From positions 1-64,000 of the forward strand of contig JALWTS010000035.1 in the NCBI GenBank assembly GCA_027077805.1: a stretch of DNA of 64,000 nt, in the 5' to 3' direction. The DNA is from Gammaproteobacteria bacterium (GTDB lineage: Bacteria > Pseudomonadota > Gammaproteobacteria > JABHGC01). Shown here piece after piece: positions 1 to 10,657 of the stretch (position 1 is its first letter; each line of letters begins with the position of its first letter). Made by a program: the position numbers and the translations under genes. Under the pieces are notes generated by a model. That model ran no database searches, had not been told where the DNA came from, and saw only the letters and a program-made list of their open reading frames with translations.

Positions 1-90
1 CCCCTAGCCCTTGAATATTATCACTCAATTTTAGTGCCTAATAATCCTTTTAATCACTGTTATTCACTAGCAGTACTGAAACTGACATGA
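1..90 (+). CDS. 3' end of an unidentified upstream gene (partial)
   Basis: Frame 1 is open from the first base of the window to a TGA at 88-90, giving the last 29 residues of a protein. The stop overlaps the ATG of the ABC ATPase gene at 87 in an ATGA arrangement, which is typical of translationally coupled genes in one operon. The fragment contains the residues [20 protein letters not shown] and matches no family I recognise. It is too short to assign a function. The overlap is the main reason to believe it is a real gene rather than a chance open frame. Confidence 0.5.
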   Translation, partial: PLALEYYHSILVPNNPFNHCYSLAVLKLT

Positions 91-1019
91 AACCCATTAT
101 CTCAATTAATCACTTATCTAAAATCTACCACTCTGGTTTTCAAGCCTTATATGATGTCAATCTTGAGATTGTCTCTGGCGAAATTCTTGCCTTATTAGGC
201 CCGAATGGTGCTGGAAAAACAAGTTTAATTTCAACGATTTGCGGAATTATTTCCCCTAGCATGGGTAATGTAATGGTGAATGGTTATGATATTGTCAATG
301 ACTATCGTGATTCTCGAAAAATCATTGGCTTAGTACCACAAGAATTAACTTTGGGTGCCTTTGATACCGTATGGGAAACCGTGAACTTTAGCCGAGGTTT
401 ATTTGGCAAGCCACCTAATACGGATTACTTAGAACAATTACTGAAAGACCTTAGCTTATGGGATAAAAAAACCAATGAGCTAAGAACCTTATCAGGTGGT
501 ATGAAACGACGTGTTTTAATTGCCAAAGCCTTATCACATGAACCCAAAGTATTATTTTTAGATGAACCCACCGCAGGTGTTGATGTGGAATTACGCAAAG
601 ATATGTGGAATATTGTACGTTGCTTGCGTGCAAGTGGTGTAACGATTATCTTAACCACTCATTACATTGAAGAAGCGGAAGAAATTGCCGATAGAATTGG
701 CGTTATTAATCATGGAAAATTATTATTAGTCGAAGAAAAACAAAGTTTAATGCAAAAACTGGGCAAAAAACAATTAATTATTGATTTACAACAAGCTCGC
801 AATTTTATTCCAACCTCATTAGCCAACTATCAATTAGAATTAGCTGAGACAGGCAAACAACTGATTTATACCTATGATTCTTATTGTGAAGGTAAAGATA
901 TTATTAATTTATTACAAGCGATTCATGATACCAAACAATTAGTGATCAAAGATATGAAAACCCGACAGAGTTCTTTAGAAGATATTTTTATTGATTTAGT
1001 TAAACAGGAAGCACCATAA
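87..1019 (+). CDS. ABC transporter ATP-binding protein (YadG-like)
   Basis: This is the cytoplasmic ATPase of an ABC-2 type exporter, 310 residues long. Visible motifs are a Walker A (GPNGAGKT, about 38-45), a Q-loop (VPQE, about 83-86), the ABC signature LSGGM (135-139), Walker B with the catalytic Glu (LFLDEP, about 156-161) and the H-loop His near 192. The C-terminal 100 residues form the extension usual for the YadG/CcmA-like subfamily. Its last base overlaps the first base of the permease gene at 1019 (TAATG), so the two are coupled and should form one exporter. The substrate cannot be read from sequence; E. coli YadGH is itself poorly defined. Confidence 0.93.
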   Translation: MKPIISINHLSKIYHSGFQALYDVNLEIVSGEILALLGPNGAGKTSLISTICGIISPSMGNVMVNGYDIVNDYRDSRKIIGLVPQELTLGAFDTVWETVNFSRGLFGKPPNTDYLEQLLKDLSLWDKKTNELRTLSGGMKRRVLIAKALSHEPKVLFLDEPTAGVDVELRKDMWNIVRCLRASGVTIILTTHYIEEAEEIADRIGVINHGKLLLVEEKQSLMQKLGKKQLIIDLQQARNFIPTSLANYQLELAETGKQLIYTYDSYCEGKDIINLLQAIHDTKQLVIKDMKTRQSSLEDIFIDLVKQEAP

Positions 1020-1789
1020 TGTTTCGTCTTAATGTTTATGCGATTAAAGTTATTTACCACCATGAAATGTTACGGGCTTGGAAAACGCTATTTCAAAGCC
1101 TAGCATCCCCAGTAATTTCAACGGCTTTATATTTTGTGGTATTTGGTTCTGCCATTGGTTCACGCATTCCAAGTATTGATGGCATCTCGTATGGTTTGTT
1201 TATTGTGCCAGGTTTAACCATGTTATCCTTGCTAACTCAAAGTATTTCTAATGCCTCATTTGGTATATTTTTTCCTAAGTTTACAGGCAGTATCTATGAA
1301 GTATTATCTGCCCCCATTTCAGCCATAGAAATTGTCATTGCCTATGTTGGTGCCGCTGCAACCAAATCGTTAATGATAGGACTGGTTATTTTATTCACTG
1401 CCAGTTTTTTTGTTGAATTACGCATTGCTCATCCAATATGGATGTTAGCATTTTTAATTCTTACCAGCATTTCGTTTAGCTTATTTGGCTTTATTATTGG
1501 CTTATGGGCACAAAATTTTGAACGCTTGCAAATTATTCCGCTATTAGTCATTACGCCTTTGGTTTTTTTGGGGGGTACATTTTATTCAGTGAATATGCTC
1601 CCTCCATTCTGGCAAGTCATCACGCTATTTAATCCTGTTTTATATTTAGTCAGTGGTTTCCGTTGGAGCTTTTTTGAAGTTTCTGATGTTAGTGTTGAAA
1701 TCAGTATGCTAATGATCTTGGTATTTTTAGCGATTTGCTTGGCCATTGTAAGCTGGATATTTAAAACGGGTTATCGTTTAAAGGAATAG
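1019..1789 (+). CDS. ABC-2 type transporter permease (YadH-like)
   Basis: This 256-residue membrane protein has about six hydrophobic segments and the ABC-2 permease layout. That includes the GLTMLSLL stretch near residue 65 and the conserved region [20 protein letters not shown] (about 177-196) in the second half. It begins on the last base of the ATPase gene's stop codon and is expected to form a dimeric channel with that ATPase in the inner membrane. Length and motif order match the YadH family. No accessory periplasmic or outer-membrane component is adjacent, so the transported molecule is unknown. Confidence 0.92.
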   Translation: MFRLNVYAIKVIYHHEMLRAWKTLFQSLASPVISTALYFVVFGSAIGSRIPSIDGISYGLFIVPGLTMLSLLTQSISNASFGIFFPKFTGSIYEVLSAPISAIEIVIAYVGAAATKSLMIGLVILFTASFFVELRIAHPIWMLAFLILTSISFSLFGFIIGLWAQNFERLQIIPLLVITPLVFLGGTFYSVNMLPPFWQVITLFNPVLYLVSGFRWSFFEVSDVSVEISMLMILVFLAICLAIVSWIFKTGYRLKE

Positions 1790-1800
1790 ATTTGCGGTTC

Positions 1801-1831
1801 TAGCACCGAACTTTCTGAAAATTCGGTGCTA
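1801..1831 (+). terminator. Hairpin after the ABC exporter operon (possible terminator)
   Basis: A perfect 10-bp inverted repeat, TAGCACCGAA (1801-1810) and TTCGGTGCTA (1822-1831), surrounds an 11-nt loop just after the permease stop codon. Its position suits transcription termination. There is no clean U-tract immediately after it, only TTATTATT further on, so an intrinsic terminator is uncertain. It could equally be an mRNA-stabilising or repeat-type hairpin. Confidence 0.4.
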
Positions 1832-1915
1832 TGACGCTATCGTCTTATTATTAATGAAACTATTAAACTATCACACGAATAAACCATTATATTCAATACA
1901 ATAAAAGATATCACT

Positions 1916-2680
1916 ATGACAATCCACCCCACTGCCATTATTGCCCCAAGTGCTAAAATTGATCCCTCTGTTACCATTGGACCCTACACGATTATTGATG
2001 ATAATGTGGTCATCAATGCTCATGTCAAAATTGCTAGCCATGTTAGAATTTATGCCCATACCCAAATTGGCTCCCATAATCAAATTGATCATGGGGCAAT
2101 TCTAGGAGCTGATCCGCAAGACCATCGTTTTGATAATCATCAAGCGACTTGGTTAAAAATAGGCAATCATAATACCTTTCGGGAAGGGGTGAATATTCAT
2201 CGAGGCAGTGCTGGCACGATTATTGGTGATCATAATTATTTTATGGGTAATTTTCATGTCGGTCATGATTGTATTCTTGGCAATCACAACACTTTTGCAC
2301 ATGGAAGTGTTTTAGCCGGTCATGTAAGGATTGGAAACAAAAACTTTATTTCAGGACTAGTGGCTGTTCATCAATTTTGTCATATCGGTAACTATACCAT
2401 GATTGCAGGTTGTGCCAAAATTGTCAAAGATGTTCCGCCTTTCGCTACGGCAGATGGGAATCCTGCGACTTTAATTGGTATTAACAGTATTGGTCTAAAA
2501 CGAGCAGGATTTGATGCAAAATCCCGACAAGCAATTAAACAAGCATATCAAAGGATTTATCGTCAGGGTTTGGGTTTACAAGTCGCCTTACAGCAATTAG
2601 AACAACACCCCCTAGAACAAATTCAACAAATTGTCCAGTTTTATCAAAACTCACAACGAGGCGTTACTAAACATCGGTAA
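1916..2680 (+). CDS. lpxA: Acyl-ACP--UDP-N-acetylglucosamine O-acyltransferase (LpxA)
   Basis: LpxA performs the first step of lipid A synthesis, moving a 3-hydroxyacyl chain from ACP to UDP-GlcNAc in the cytoplasm. The 254-residue protein is built of hexapeptide repeats forming a left-handed beta helix. It has the family signature FHVGHDC, which includes the position of the catalytic His, then LAGHV, AVHQFC and GLKRAGF, and a helical C-terminus. The loop after HRGS is shorter than in E. coli LpxA, which has HRGTVQGGG there. It is not next to lpxD, fabZ or lpxB, the usual partners, so it could be the only copy relocated or a divergent paralogue. Confidence 0.88.
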   Translation: MTIHPTAIIAPSAKIDPSVTIGPYTIIDDNVVINAHVKIASHVRIYAHTQIGSHNQIDHGAILGADPQDHRFDNHQATWLKIGNHNTFREGVNIHRGSAGTIIGDHNYFMGNFHVGHDCILGNHNTFAHGSVLAGHVRIGNKNFISGLVAVHQFCHIGNYTMIAGCAKIVKDVPPFATADGNPATLIGINSIGLKRAGFDAKSRQAIKQAYQRIYRQGLGLQVALQQLEQHPLEQIQQIVQFYQNSQRGVTKHR

Positions 2681-2702
2681 AATTATCACAATCATTTTAA
2701 TT

Positions 2703-3710
2703 TTAAACCTCAACTAATTCTAAAACTGCGGCAATCACTTGCGTTGGTTTCATTTGTTTTAAACAATTTAAATGTTCTAATGGACATTGACGTTGAAAAC
2801 AAGGACTACATTCTAAACCCAAACTTAAAATTTTGGCTTGTTCTGATAAGGGTGGCGTAAAATTAGGATCGGAAGAACCATATAAGGCAACCACAGGCCG
2901 ACCAACCGCACTCGCTACATGCATTAAGCCAGAATCATTACTTACAACAACGTCAGTCAGAGATAATAAATCAATGGCTTGTTCTAAATTGGTTTGCCCC
3001 GTTAAATCAATACAATCGTCTACTAATAATTGAATGGCATTGCCAATCGCCGCATCTTTTTCAGACCCAAAAATCCAAACTTGCCAATCTTTTTCCAAAA
3101 ATGATTGGGCTAATTCTGCAAAATACCCCACAGGCCAGCGTTTCGTAACACCATACTCAGCCCCAGGACATAAACCCAATATTTTTTGTTGTCCCCAATC
3201 TAAATTAAAGGCTTGTAATGCTTGCTGTTGTGCCGTAGGGACAATTGATAAGCAAGGGGAAGGAATCTCTGTAGGAACATTGGCTAAGGGCTCTAATCCT
3301 AGTGCCATAAATCGTTGTACTGTCATTGGCAATTTTTGTTTGTCTAAACGTCTGACATCATTTAACAAGCCCCAACGCATTTCTCCCACAAAACCTGTAC
3401 GTTTAGGAATGTTTGCCCAAAACGGTAGTAATGCTGATTTTAATGAATTAGGTAATACAATCACTTGTTGATATTGATGACGTAATTGCTTACCCAACTG
3501 ATAACGCACTTTTAATTGTAATTGACCATGCCCTAATGGCATGACAATACTTCGTCTCACTTCTGGCATTCTCGCTAATAAAGGCAATGACCATTGGGGT
3601 GCTAATACATCAATATTGGCACTGGGATGCTGTTGTCTCAAAACCATAAATAAACTTTGAGCCATGACCATATCCCCAACCCAAGAAGGGCCTATGACTA
3701 AAATATTCAC
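2703..3710 (-). CDS. waaF: Lipopolysaccharide heptosyltransferase II (WaaF)
   Basis: This GT9-family enzyme adds the second L-glycero-D-manno-heptose to the LPS inner core at the cytoplasmic face. The start is chosen as GTG at 3710 because the family begins with VNILVIGPSWVGDMVMAQSL; this gives 335 residues, close to the usual length. The C-terminal half has the donor-binding segment NDSGLMHVASAVGRPVVALYGSSDP, split here as NDSGLMHVAS and ALYGSSDP. Four bases (GTGA, 3707-3710) are shared with the stop codon of the upstream zinc-finger gene, which implies coupling. A longer in-frame ATG at 3749 would overlap that gene by 43 bases and adds a non-conserved leader. Confidence 0.9.
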   Translation of the reverse strand: MNILVIGPSWVGDMVMAQSLFMVLRQQHPSANIDVLAPQWSLPLLARMPEVRRSIVMPLGHGQLQLKVRYQLGKQLRHQYQQVIVLPNSLKSALLPFWANIPKRTGFVGEMRWGLLNDVRRLDKQKLPMTVQRFMALGLEPLANVPTEIPSPCLSIVPTAQQQALQAFNLDWGQQKILGLCPGAEYGVTKRWPVGYFAELAQSFLEKDWQVWIFGSEKDAAIGNAIQLLVDDCIDLTGQTNLEQAIDLLSLTDVVVSNDSGLMHVASAVGRPVVALYGSSDPNFTPPLSEQAKILSLGLECSPCFQRQCPLEHLNCLKQMKPTQVIAAVLELVEV

Positions 3711-3898
3711 GAGTCTTTCAAAGTATAAGTCGCCCCACAGTAAGGACAAATCGCAGACTTATTGGCAGATTCTTCGATAGCTAAATAAACTCTTGGATGA
3801 GAATTCCATAAACTCGTATTAGGCAATGGACAATGTAAGGGTAAATCAGCATCCGTAATACTATAATGTTGCTGACTATTTGCTTGCTGTTTGCTCAT
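3707..3898 (-). CDS. Zinc-finger domain-containing protein (zf-CHCC type)
   Basis: This 63-residue protein has the spacing of the small bacterial zf-CHCC family: a Cys near 23 (LHCPLP), a His in SHPRVYLAI, and the pair CPYCGATY near the C-terminus. Together these would bind one zinc ion. The same fold occurs in the mitochondrial complex I subunit NDUFS6. In gammaproteobacteria such genes often sit beside ilvE and LPS heptosyltransferase genes, as here. The function is not established. It overlaps the waaF start by four bases and lies 15 bases downstream of ilvE. Confidence 0.85.
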   Translation of the reverse strand: MSKQQANSQQHYSITDADLPLHCPLPNTSLWNSHPRVYLAIEESANKSAICPYCGATYTLKDS

Positions 3899-3913
3899 AC
3901 TATCATCATTCCT

Positions 3914-4837
3914 TTAAAGATAAGTTAACCATTCTGGATGCGAGGACACCCGCCCATGAACATGGTTGAAATAAGCCGTTTGTAATTGTTCAGTGATATT
4001 ACCTCGCTTACCTTCACCAATTATACGATTATCGACTTCTCGAATTGGGGTCACTTCTGCGGCAGTGCCAGTAAAAAAGGCCTCATCCGCAATATAAACC
4101 TCATCTCTTGTGATTCGTTTTTCAATGACGGTAAACCCCATTTCTTGAGCTAAAGTTACCACCGTTGCCCGAGTAATACCTGCCAAAGCTGAGGTTAAAT
4201 CAGGCGTATAAATAATTCCATCCCGTACAATAAAAATATTTTCACCACTCCCTTCTGCCACAAAACCTTCATGGTCTAATAATAATGCTTCATCATAACC
4301 ACAAGTCTGGGCTTCTTTCAGTGCTAACATGGAATTCATATAGTTACCATTTGCTTTTGCTTTACACATGGTACTATTGATATGATGGCGAGTATAAGAG
4401 GAAGTACGAATCCGAATGCCTTTTTCCATGCCTTCATCACCCAAATAACGCCCCCATTCCCAAGCAGCAACCATCACATGTACATTTAAATTATCCGCTC
4501 GCAAACCCATACCTTCAGAACCATAAAAACACATGGGACGAATATAAGCAGAATTTAACTGATTTTCTTTCACCACCAAACATTGTGCTTGATCCAATTG
4601 TTCTTTGTGATAAGGCATTGGCATTTGCAAAATATGGGCGGATTGGAATAAGCGACGTGTATGATCTTGCAATCGGAAAATCGCTGGCACCTGTTTTTCA
4701 GTATCGTAAGCACGCACCCCCTCAAACACGCCCATGCCATAATGCAAAGTATGGGTTAATACATGGGTGCTTGCTTCTCGCCAAGGAACTAGCTCACCAT
4801 CCAGCCAAATCATGCCATCACGATCTGCCATTGTCAT
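3914..4837 (-). CDS. ilvE: Branched-chain amino acid aminotransferase
   Basis: IlvE is the PLP-dependent class IV aminotransferase for the last step of Leu, Ile and Val synthesis. Starting at the ATG at 4837 gives 307 residues, the standard length, and places a GAGGAG ribosome-binding site about ten bases upstream. A longer frame to 4894 adds a non-conserved leader. Family landmarks are MIWLDGELVPW at the start, HYGMGVFEGVRAY, the PLP lysine region CKAKANGNYMNS, and EGSGENIFIVRDG. It heads a short minus-strand run with the zinc-finger gene and waaF. Confidence 0.95.
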   Translation of the reverse strand: MTMADRDGMIWLDGELVPWREASTHVLTHTLHYGMGVFEGVRAYDTEKQVPAIFRLQDHTRRLFQSAHILQMPMPYHKEQLDQAQCLVVKENQLNSAYIRPMCFYGSEGMGLRADNLNVHVMVAAWEWGRYLGDEGMEKGIRIRTSSYTRHHINSTMCKAKANGNYMNSMLALKEAQTCGYDEALLLDHEGFVAEGSGENIFIVRDGIIYTPDLTSALAGITRATVVTLAQEMGFTVIEKRITRDEVYIADEAFFTGTAAEVTPIREVDNRIIGEGKRGNITEQLQTAYFNHVHGRVSSHPEWLTYL

Positions 4838-4917
4838 TTGAATATACTCCTCAAAAAAATTATTAAAACTATCACAAGCAGTCAACTTGAGCAACCATAG
4901 ATAGACGATCTGAAATA

Positions 4918-7788
4918 TTATTCTTCATTATCCAAGTACTTTTGCCAAATCGCCATCACTTTCTCTTTATTTTGTTGATACGGTTTTTTATCCACTAACG
5001 CCGTTTGTTCCTGTAACAATTGTTCATGAACTTTTGCTCGATAATTTTTATAAATCGCAATCAAGGTTTGAGTTTCTGACGCTGGCATAAGATTTAATTG
5101 CTCTAAAGTTTCTAGAATTCTAATATTATCAGTATATTTTAGCAAATCAGGATAATTGACTGCCTGACTTAACACCATATATTGTACTAAAAATTCAATC
5201 TCGGCAATGCCGCCCCTATCATGTTTTAAATCAAACATTTCTGGCTGTTTGTTTGCCAGTTGCTGGTATTGCTTTTCTCGCATTGCTTTGACATCTTGTT
5301 GTAATTTTGAAATATCTCGCATTTGTTGTAAGGTCTGTTGTCTAATCTCACTAAAATTTTTTTGAATGTCATCCTCACCAACAATCGCTCTCGCTCTAAG
5401 CAATGACTGATGCTCCCAAGTCCATGCTTGCTTTTGCTGATAATAAGCAAAGGCCTCCATACTACTCACTAATAATCCAGAAGCCCCATTCGGACGTAAA
5501 CGTAAATCCACTTCATATAAAATGCCTGAAGGCGTGCGAATGTTTAACAAATACACAATTTTCCGCCCCAGGCGAGTAAAAAACACCGAATTATCAATAC
5601 ATTTATCACCTAAAGTCTGTTGCAACACACCTTGACTATTATGCAAAAAAACTAAATCTAAATCAGAACCATAACTTAACTCAATCCCCCCTAATTTGCC
5701 ATAAGCAATAATGGCAAATTTTGCAACTTGCCATTCACCATCGATGTCGATTTTATAACAAGGTTGGCCATATTGCTTGATTAACAACCGCCATGCCATA
5801 TCAAATACTTGTTGAATCACGACTTCGGCAATTTCCGTTAAATAATCACTGACGACCATTAAAGGATAAACTCCTGTGGCATCCGATGCGGCCACTCGTA
5901 ACCAATTGATTTGGGCAAATTGATGTAATTTGTCCATCCTCGCTTCGGTATCATCCATATCCATAGTTGCGAATAATTGCTTTAATTCTTGTTCTAAACT
6001 GTCTCGAGTTTGGGGTGAATACAAATGGCGATGATCTAACAATTCATCTAATAAAATCGGATAATACGCTAATAAGTGCATAATCCAAGGGCTAACATGG
6101 CTTAAATTCACTAAACGTGATAAGGCATTGGGATTTTCAATTAATAACATTAAATAAGCAGAACGGCGAATAATCTTTTCTAAAAATTCCAAAATTCTGA
6201 TTAAACTCAATTCTGCCCCCTCTTGCCGTTTAATTGCCCCAAAGAGTAATGGCGTTAATTGCGTCAGTCGTTGATAGGCTTGCTTACTTAAAGCTCGAAA
6301 CGCATAAGAACGTTTTAAATTAACAATGGCTTGCCTCACTTTGACTACTTGTTGCAAACCTGCTTTGCTTAACATTTGTGCTATCTGTGTTTCATCCGTG
6401 CAATCTTCCCATAATGCCAATAAATAATGATATTTTCTAAAATTGTCCGTCATTTGATTAGATTGTTTAGAAACGGCAATAATTTGTTGAAAATGCCCAG
6501 CAACAGCTTGCCGATGTTGCTCTAATTGTTGATATAACGCCTGCCATTGCTTATATCCCATCGCCCATGCTATTCTGGCTTGAATACTTTCATCTTCGGG
6601 TAAACGATGCGTTTGTTGATCCAGATAGGCTTGTAGTCGGTTTTCTAAGCGACGTAAAAATTGATAGGCTTGCAATAATTCCGCTACCACTTTTTCAGGT
6701 AAATACTGTTTTTCAGCTAATAGACTTAATACTTGTTGAATTCCTCGTTGCTGTAGTGCGGATTCCTTGCCCCCTAAAATTAACTGAAAGGCTTGTCCAA
6801 TAAACTCAATCTCTCGAATCCCCCCGGAACCAAGTTTAATATTTTCTTTGAGTTCACGCCGTTTCACTTCGCTTTCAATTAAGCCTTTCATTTCACGCAA
6901 CGAAGCAAATGCACCATAATCCAGATAACGCCGATACACAAACGGGCGTAAAATCGTCATTAACTGTTGCCCTTGTTTGTCATCACCAGCAATCACTCTG
7001 GCCTTAATCATGGCATAACGTTCCCATTCACGAGCCTGAGCTTGATAATACGCTTCCATCGCCCCAAAACTCATCACTAATGGGCCACTTTCCCCATAAG
7101 GACGCAAACGCACATCGACTCGAAAACAAGACGCATTGATAATTTGAGTCAACTGTCGTGCGAGACGAGTAAAAAATTCTTCATGACTCATCGCACCTTG
7201 TCCTTGCGTCTTACCCTGATAAGGAAAAGCATAAATTAAATCAATATCTGAGGAAAAATTAAGTTCATAAGCCCCTAATTTCCCCATACCCAACACTAAT
7301 AAAGAAGCATTATATTGAGGTTCACCATAACGCTGTACTAGTGATTGCCATAAAAACTTAATGACAACATTCACACAAGCTTCTGCTAATAATGACAAAT
7401 CTCGCATTGTTTCATTTAAATCCGCCAAGCCTTGCAAATCTCGCCAAGCAATTCTTAACATTTCTATTTGCCGTTGTTGGCGTAATTGCTGTTGTAATTG
7501 TTGTACAGATTCAATAGTATCATTGGAATCTACGGCTTGTTGCAATACTGATTTAATGTCATCGGTTTTATAACAACGATATAAACGCTTTTGCTCGAGT
7601 AAAGTCAACAAATATTGTGGTTGTCGCAAACATAATTGCGCCACAAATTCACTTTTTGCAATCACATCAATTAAATCGTCAGGCGTAGTAAAATGCTTAG
7701 AAAAATGCTTAGAAAATTGAGTGCTTAATTCGTTTAAATAAGGCTGGATTTTCGCTTGAACTTTCGGTGGAAACGAATTGATATTCAT
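4918..7788 (-). CDS. glnE: Bifunctional glutamine synthetase adenylyltransferase/deadenylylase
   Basis: GlnE adds and removes AMP on glutamine synthetase in response to the PII signal, tuning nitrogen assimilation. From the ATG at 7788 it is 956 residues, close to the E. coli protein at 946. The two nucleotidyltransferase domains each show their catalytic signature: LGMGKLGAYELNFSSDIDL (about 166-184) for deadenylylation, and AYGKLGGIELSYGSDLDLVF in the second half for adenylylation. Each is followed by its helical GlnD/PII-type domain. An upstream in-frame ATG at 7890 adds a hydrophobic leader absent from the family. Its gene follows groL across about 200 bases that hold the groL terminator. 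Confidence 0.95.
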   Translation of the reverse strand: MNINSFPPKVQAKIQPYLNELSTQFSKHFSKHFTTPDDLIDVIAKSEFVAQLCLRQPQYLLTLLEQKRLYRCYKTDDIKSVLQQAVDSNDTIESVQQLQQQLRQQRQIEMLRIAWRDLQGLADLNETMRDLSLLAEACVNVVIKFLWQSLVQRYGEPQYNASLLVLGMGKLGAYELNFSSDIDLIYAFPYQGKTQGQGAMSHEEFFTRLARQLTQIINASCFRVDVRLRPYGESGPLVMSFGAMEAYYQAQAREWERYAMIKARVIAGDDKQGQQLMTILRPFVYRRYLDYGAFASLREMKGLIESEVKRRELKENIKLGSGGIREIEFIGQAFQLILGGKESALQQRGIQQVLSLLAEKQYLPEKVVAELLQAYQFLRRLENRLQAYLDQQTHRLPEDESIQARIAWAMGYKQWQALYQQLEQHRQAVAGHFQQIIAVSKQSNQMTDNFRKYHYLLALWEDCTDETQIAQMLSKAGLQQVVKVRQAIVNLKRSYAFRALSKQAYQRLTQLTPLLFGAIKRQEGAELSLIRILEFLEKIIRRSAYLMLLIENPNALSRLVNLSHVSPWIMHLLAYYPILLDELLDHRHLYSPQTRDSLEQELKQLFATMDMDDTEARMDKLHQFAQINWLRVAASDATGVYPLMVVSDYLTEIAEVVIQQVFDMAWRLLIKQYGQPCYKIDIDGEWQVAKFAIIAYGKLGGIELSYGSDLDLVFLHNSQGVLQQTLGDKCIDNSVFFTRLGRKIVYLLNIRTPSGILYEVDLRLRPNGASGLLVSSMEAFAYYQQKQAWTWEHQSLLRARAIVGEDDIQKNFSEIRQQTLQQMRDISKLQQDVKAMREKQYQQLANKQPEMFDLKHDRGGIAEIEFLVQYMVLSQAVNYPDLLKYTDNIRILETLEQLNLMPASETQTLIAIYKNYRAKVHEQLLQEQTALVDKKPYQQNKEKVMAIWQKYLDNEE

Positions 7789-7916
7789 AAAAATGAGTAA
7801 TAATGACCTAGGTTTAAAATTAACACCTATTATAGTGATTATTTTGAAAAAAACATTGGCAATATCAGTTCGCAATGTGGGTAATATCAATTCCCATAGG
7901 TCATGGTATCAAAATC

Positions 7917-7942
7917 AAAAAACCCTGCCGAAGCAGGGTTTT
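7917..7942 (-). terminator. Rho-independent terminator of groES-groL
   Basis: Read on the minus strand, a 10-bp stem AAAACCCTGC / GCAGGGTTTT closes on a TTCG tetraloop (7929-7932). It runs into TTTTTTGATTTT about 48 bases past the groL stop codon. This is a textbook intrinsic terminator and ends groL transcription before glnE. On the plus strand the same stem is followed by fewer T residues, so it is best oriented for groL. The rest of the gap from 7789 to 7989 shows no other feature. Confidence 0.85.
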
Positions 7943-7989
7943 ACAAACTCAGCAACATTGTGCAAAGTCTAGGGAGAACAGGCAAGCAA

Positions 7990-9651
<1,662 letters not shown>

Positions 9652-9690
9652 TTAAATCTCCTTAAATATAACTTAAACTTAAACCTAAAA

Positions 9691-9981
9691 TTAACCTTCA
9701 ATTACACCCATGATATCTTCTTCACGCATGACGAGAAGCTCTTCGCCATTGACCTTCACTTCCGTGCCTGAATACTTACCAAATAATACTTGATCCCCTG
9801 CTTTGACATCTAAAGGACGAAGCTCACCATTTTCTAAAATTTTACCGTTACCCACGGCAACGACTTCACCACGAATAGGCTTTTCAGTGGCAGAATCAGG
9901 GATAATAATACCACCGGATGAAGTACGTTCTTCTTCTTTACGACGAACAATCACACGATCATGTAATGGACGAATATTCAT
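9691..9981 (-). CDS. groES: Co-chaperonin GroES (10 kDa)
   Basis: GroES is the heptameric lid of the GroEL chamber. The 96-residue protein has the standard start [14 protein letters not shown], the mobile loop [15 protein letters not shown] (about 17-31) that binds GroEL, and the end [13 protein letters not shown]. An AAGGAG ribosome-binding site lies about ten bases before the ATG. It is first in the groES-groL operon, and the 5' untranslated region, roughly 115 nt by the predicted start, carries the CIRCE operator. Confidence 0.99.
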   Translation of the reverse strand: MNIRPLHDRVIVRRKEEERTSSGGIIIPDSATEKPIRGEVVAVGNGKILENGELRPLDVKAGDQVLFGKYSGTEVKVNGEELLVMREEDIMGVIEG

Positions 9982-10071
9982 TAGTTTGAATCTCCTTAAT
10001 TAAATTAATACGATTAGTGAACACTTTGTACCGTCTAATGTAAGGACAATTAAAATAATTTCAAGTTTTTT

Positions 10072-10098
10072 TTAGCACTCTTTTAGTGAGAGTGCTAA
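10072..10098 (-). promoter_or_regulatory. CIRCE operator of groES-groL (HrcA binding site)
   Basis: The sequence TTAGCACTC (10072-10080), a 9-base spacer, and GAGTGCTAA (10090-10098) is an exact match to the consensus CIRCE element bound by the heat-shock repressor HrcA. It sits between fxsA and groES, about 90 bases before the groES start codon, and overlaps the predicted transcription start. This predicts HrcA repression released on heat or unfolded-protein stress. No hrcA gene lies in the window, so the regulator itself is inferred. Confidence 0.95.
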
Positions 10099-10103
10099 AA
10101 AAA

Positions 10104-10132
10104 ATTATAAGCTATTGATAAATAAAGATAAA
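10104..10132 (-). promoter_or_regulatory. Predicted groES-groL promoter
   Basis: On the minus strand a perfect -10 hexamer TATAAT occupies 10104-10109, six bases upstream of the CIRCE element. A weak -35-like TTTATC lies at 10127-10132 with a 17-base spacer. The expected start site would fall inside the CIRCE element, the usual geometry for HrcA repression. The -35 is poor, so a different sigma factor contribution is possible. The promoter lies right at and just after the end of fxsA. Confidence 0.55.
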
Positions 10133-10138
10133 AAATAT

Positions 10139-10585
10139 TTATTTTTTAGGTTCTTCATCGTCAGCCGAATACTCACCTTCAATAATTCTATGCTGTTGAT
10201 ACAAATCATCACGCTGTTTTGTTTGAGCTTGCACAAATGATTGCCGTAAAAATAAAAAAATCATCCCGCGACGCAATGGTGGAATTAAACATAAAAATCC
10301 TAAAGTATCGGTCAAAAAGCCCGGAATAAATAAACAAACGCCACCAATAAACAAAAATACGCCTTCAAACATTTCAATCGCAGGCATTTCACCTTGTGCC
10401 ATACTTTGCTGTGCCCGTTGTAAGGTTAAAAATCCTTGAACTCTTACAATAAACAAGCCAACTACTGCCGTAACTATTGTCAGCAATACCGTAGATAACC
10501 CCCCGATTTCTTTGCCCACTTCAATAAAAAAATATAATTCAATTAATGGCAAACCTAAAAAAAACATTACAATAAAAAGACGCAT
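10139..10585 (-). CDS. fxsA: FxsA family membrane protein
   Basis: This 148-residue membrane protein has the FxsA layout. An N-terminal pair of hydrophobic segments includes PLIELYFFIEVGKEIG, followed by VRVQGFLTLQRAQQSMAQGEMP and a third hydrophobic region with GFLTDTLGFLCLIPPLRR. A charged cytoplasmic tail ends the protein. In E. coli FxsA overproduction relieves exclusion of phage T7 by plasmid F, but its normal role is unclear. The ATG at 10585 is chosen because GAGGAA precedes it; a TTG four codons earlier is less likely. It is upstream of groES on the same strand, a common arrangement in gammaproteobacteria. Confidence 0.9.
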   Translation of the reverse strand: MRLFIVMFFLGLPLIELYFFIEVGKEIGGLSTVLLTIVTAVVGLFIVRVQGFLTLQRAQQSMAQGEMPAIEMFEGVFLFIGGVCLFIPGFLTDTLGFLCLIPPLRRGMIFLFLRQSFVQAQTKQRDDLYQQHRIIEGEYSADDEEPKK

Positions 10586-10657
10586 AATATTCCTCAATTA
10601 CCCAAAAAACGCTAAAATAGCTTGATTAGATTAAAATCAAACATGCTTAATTTCACT

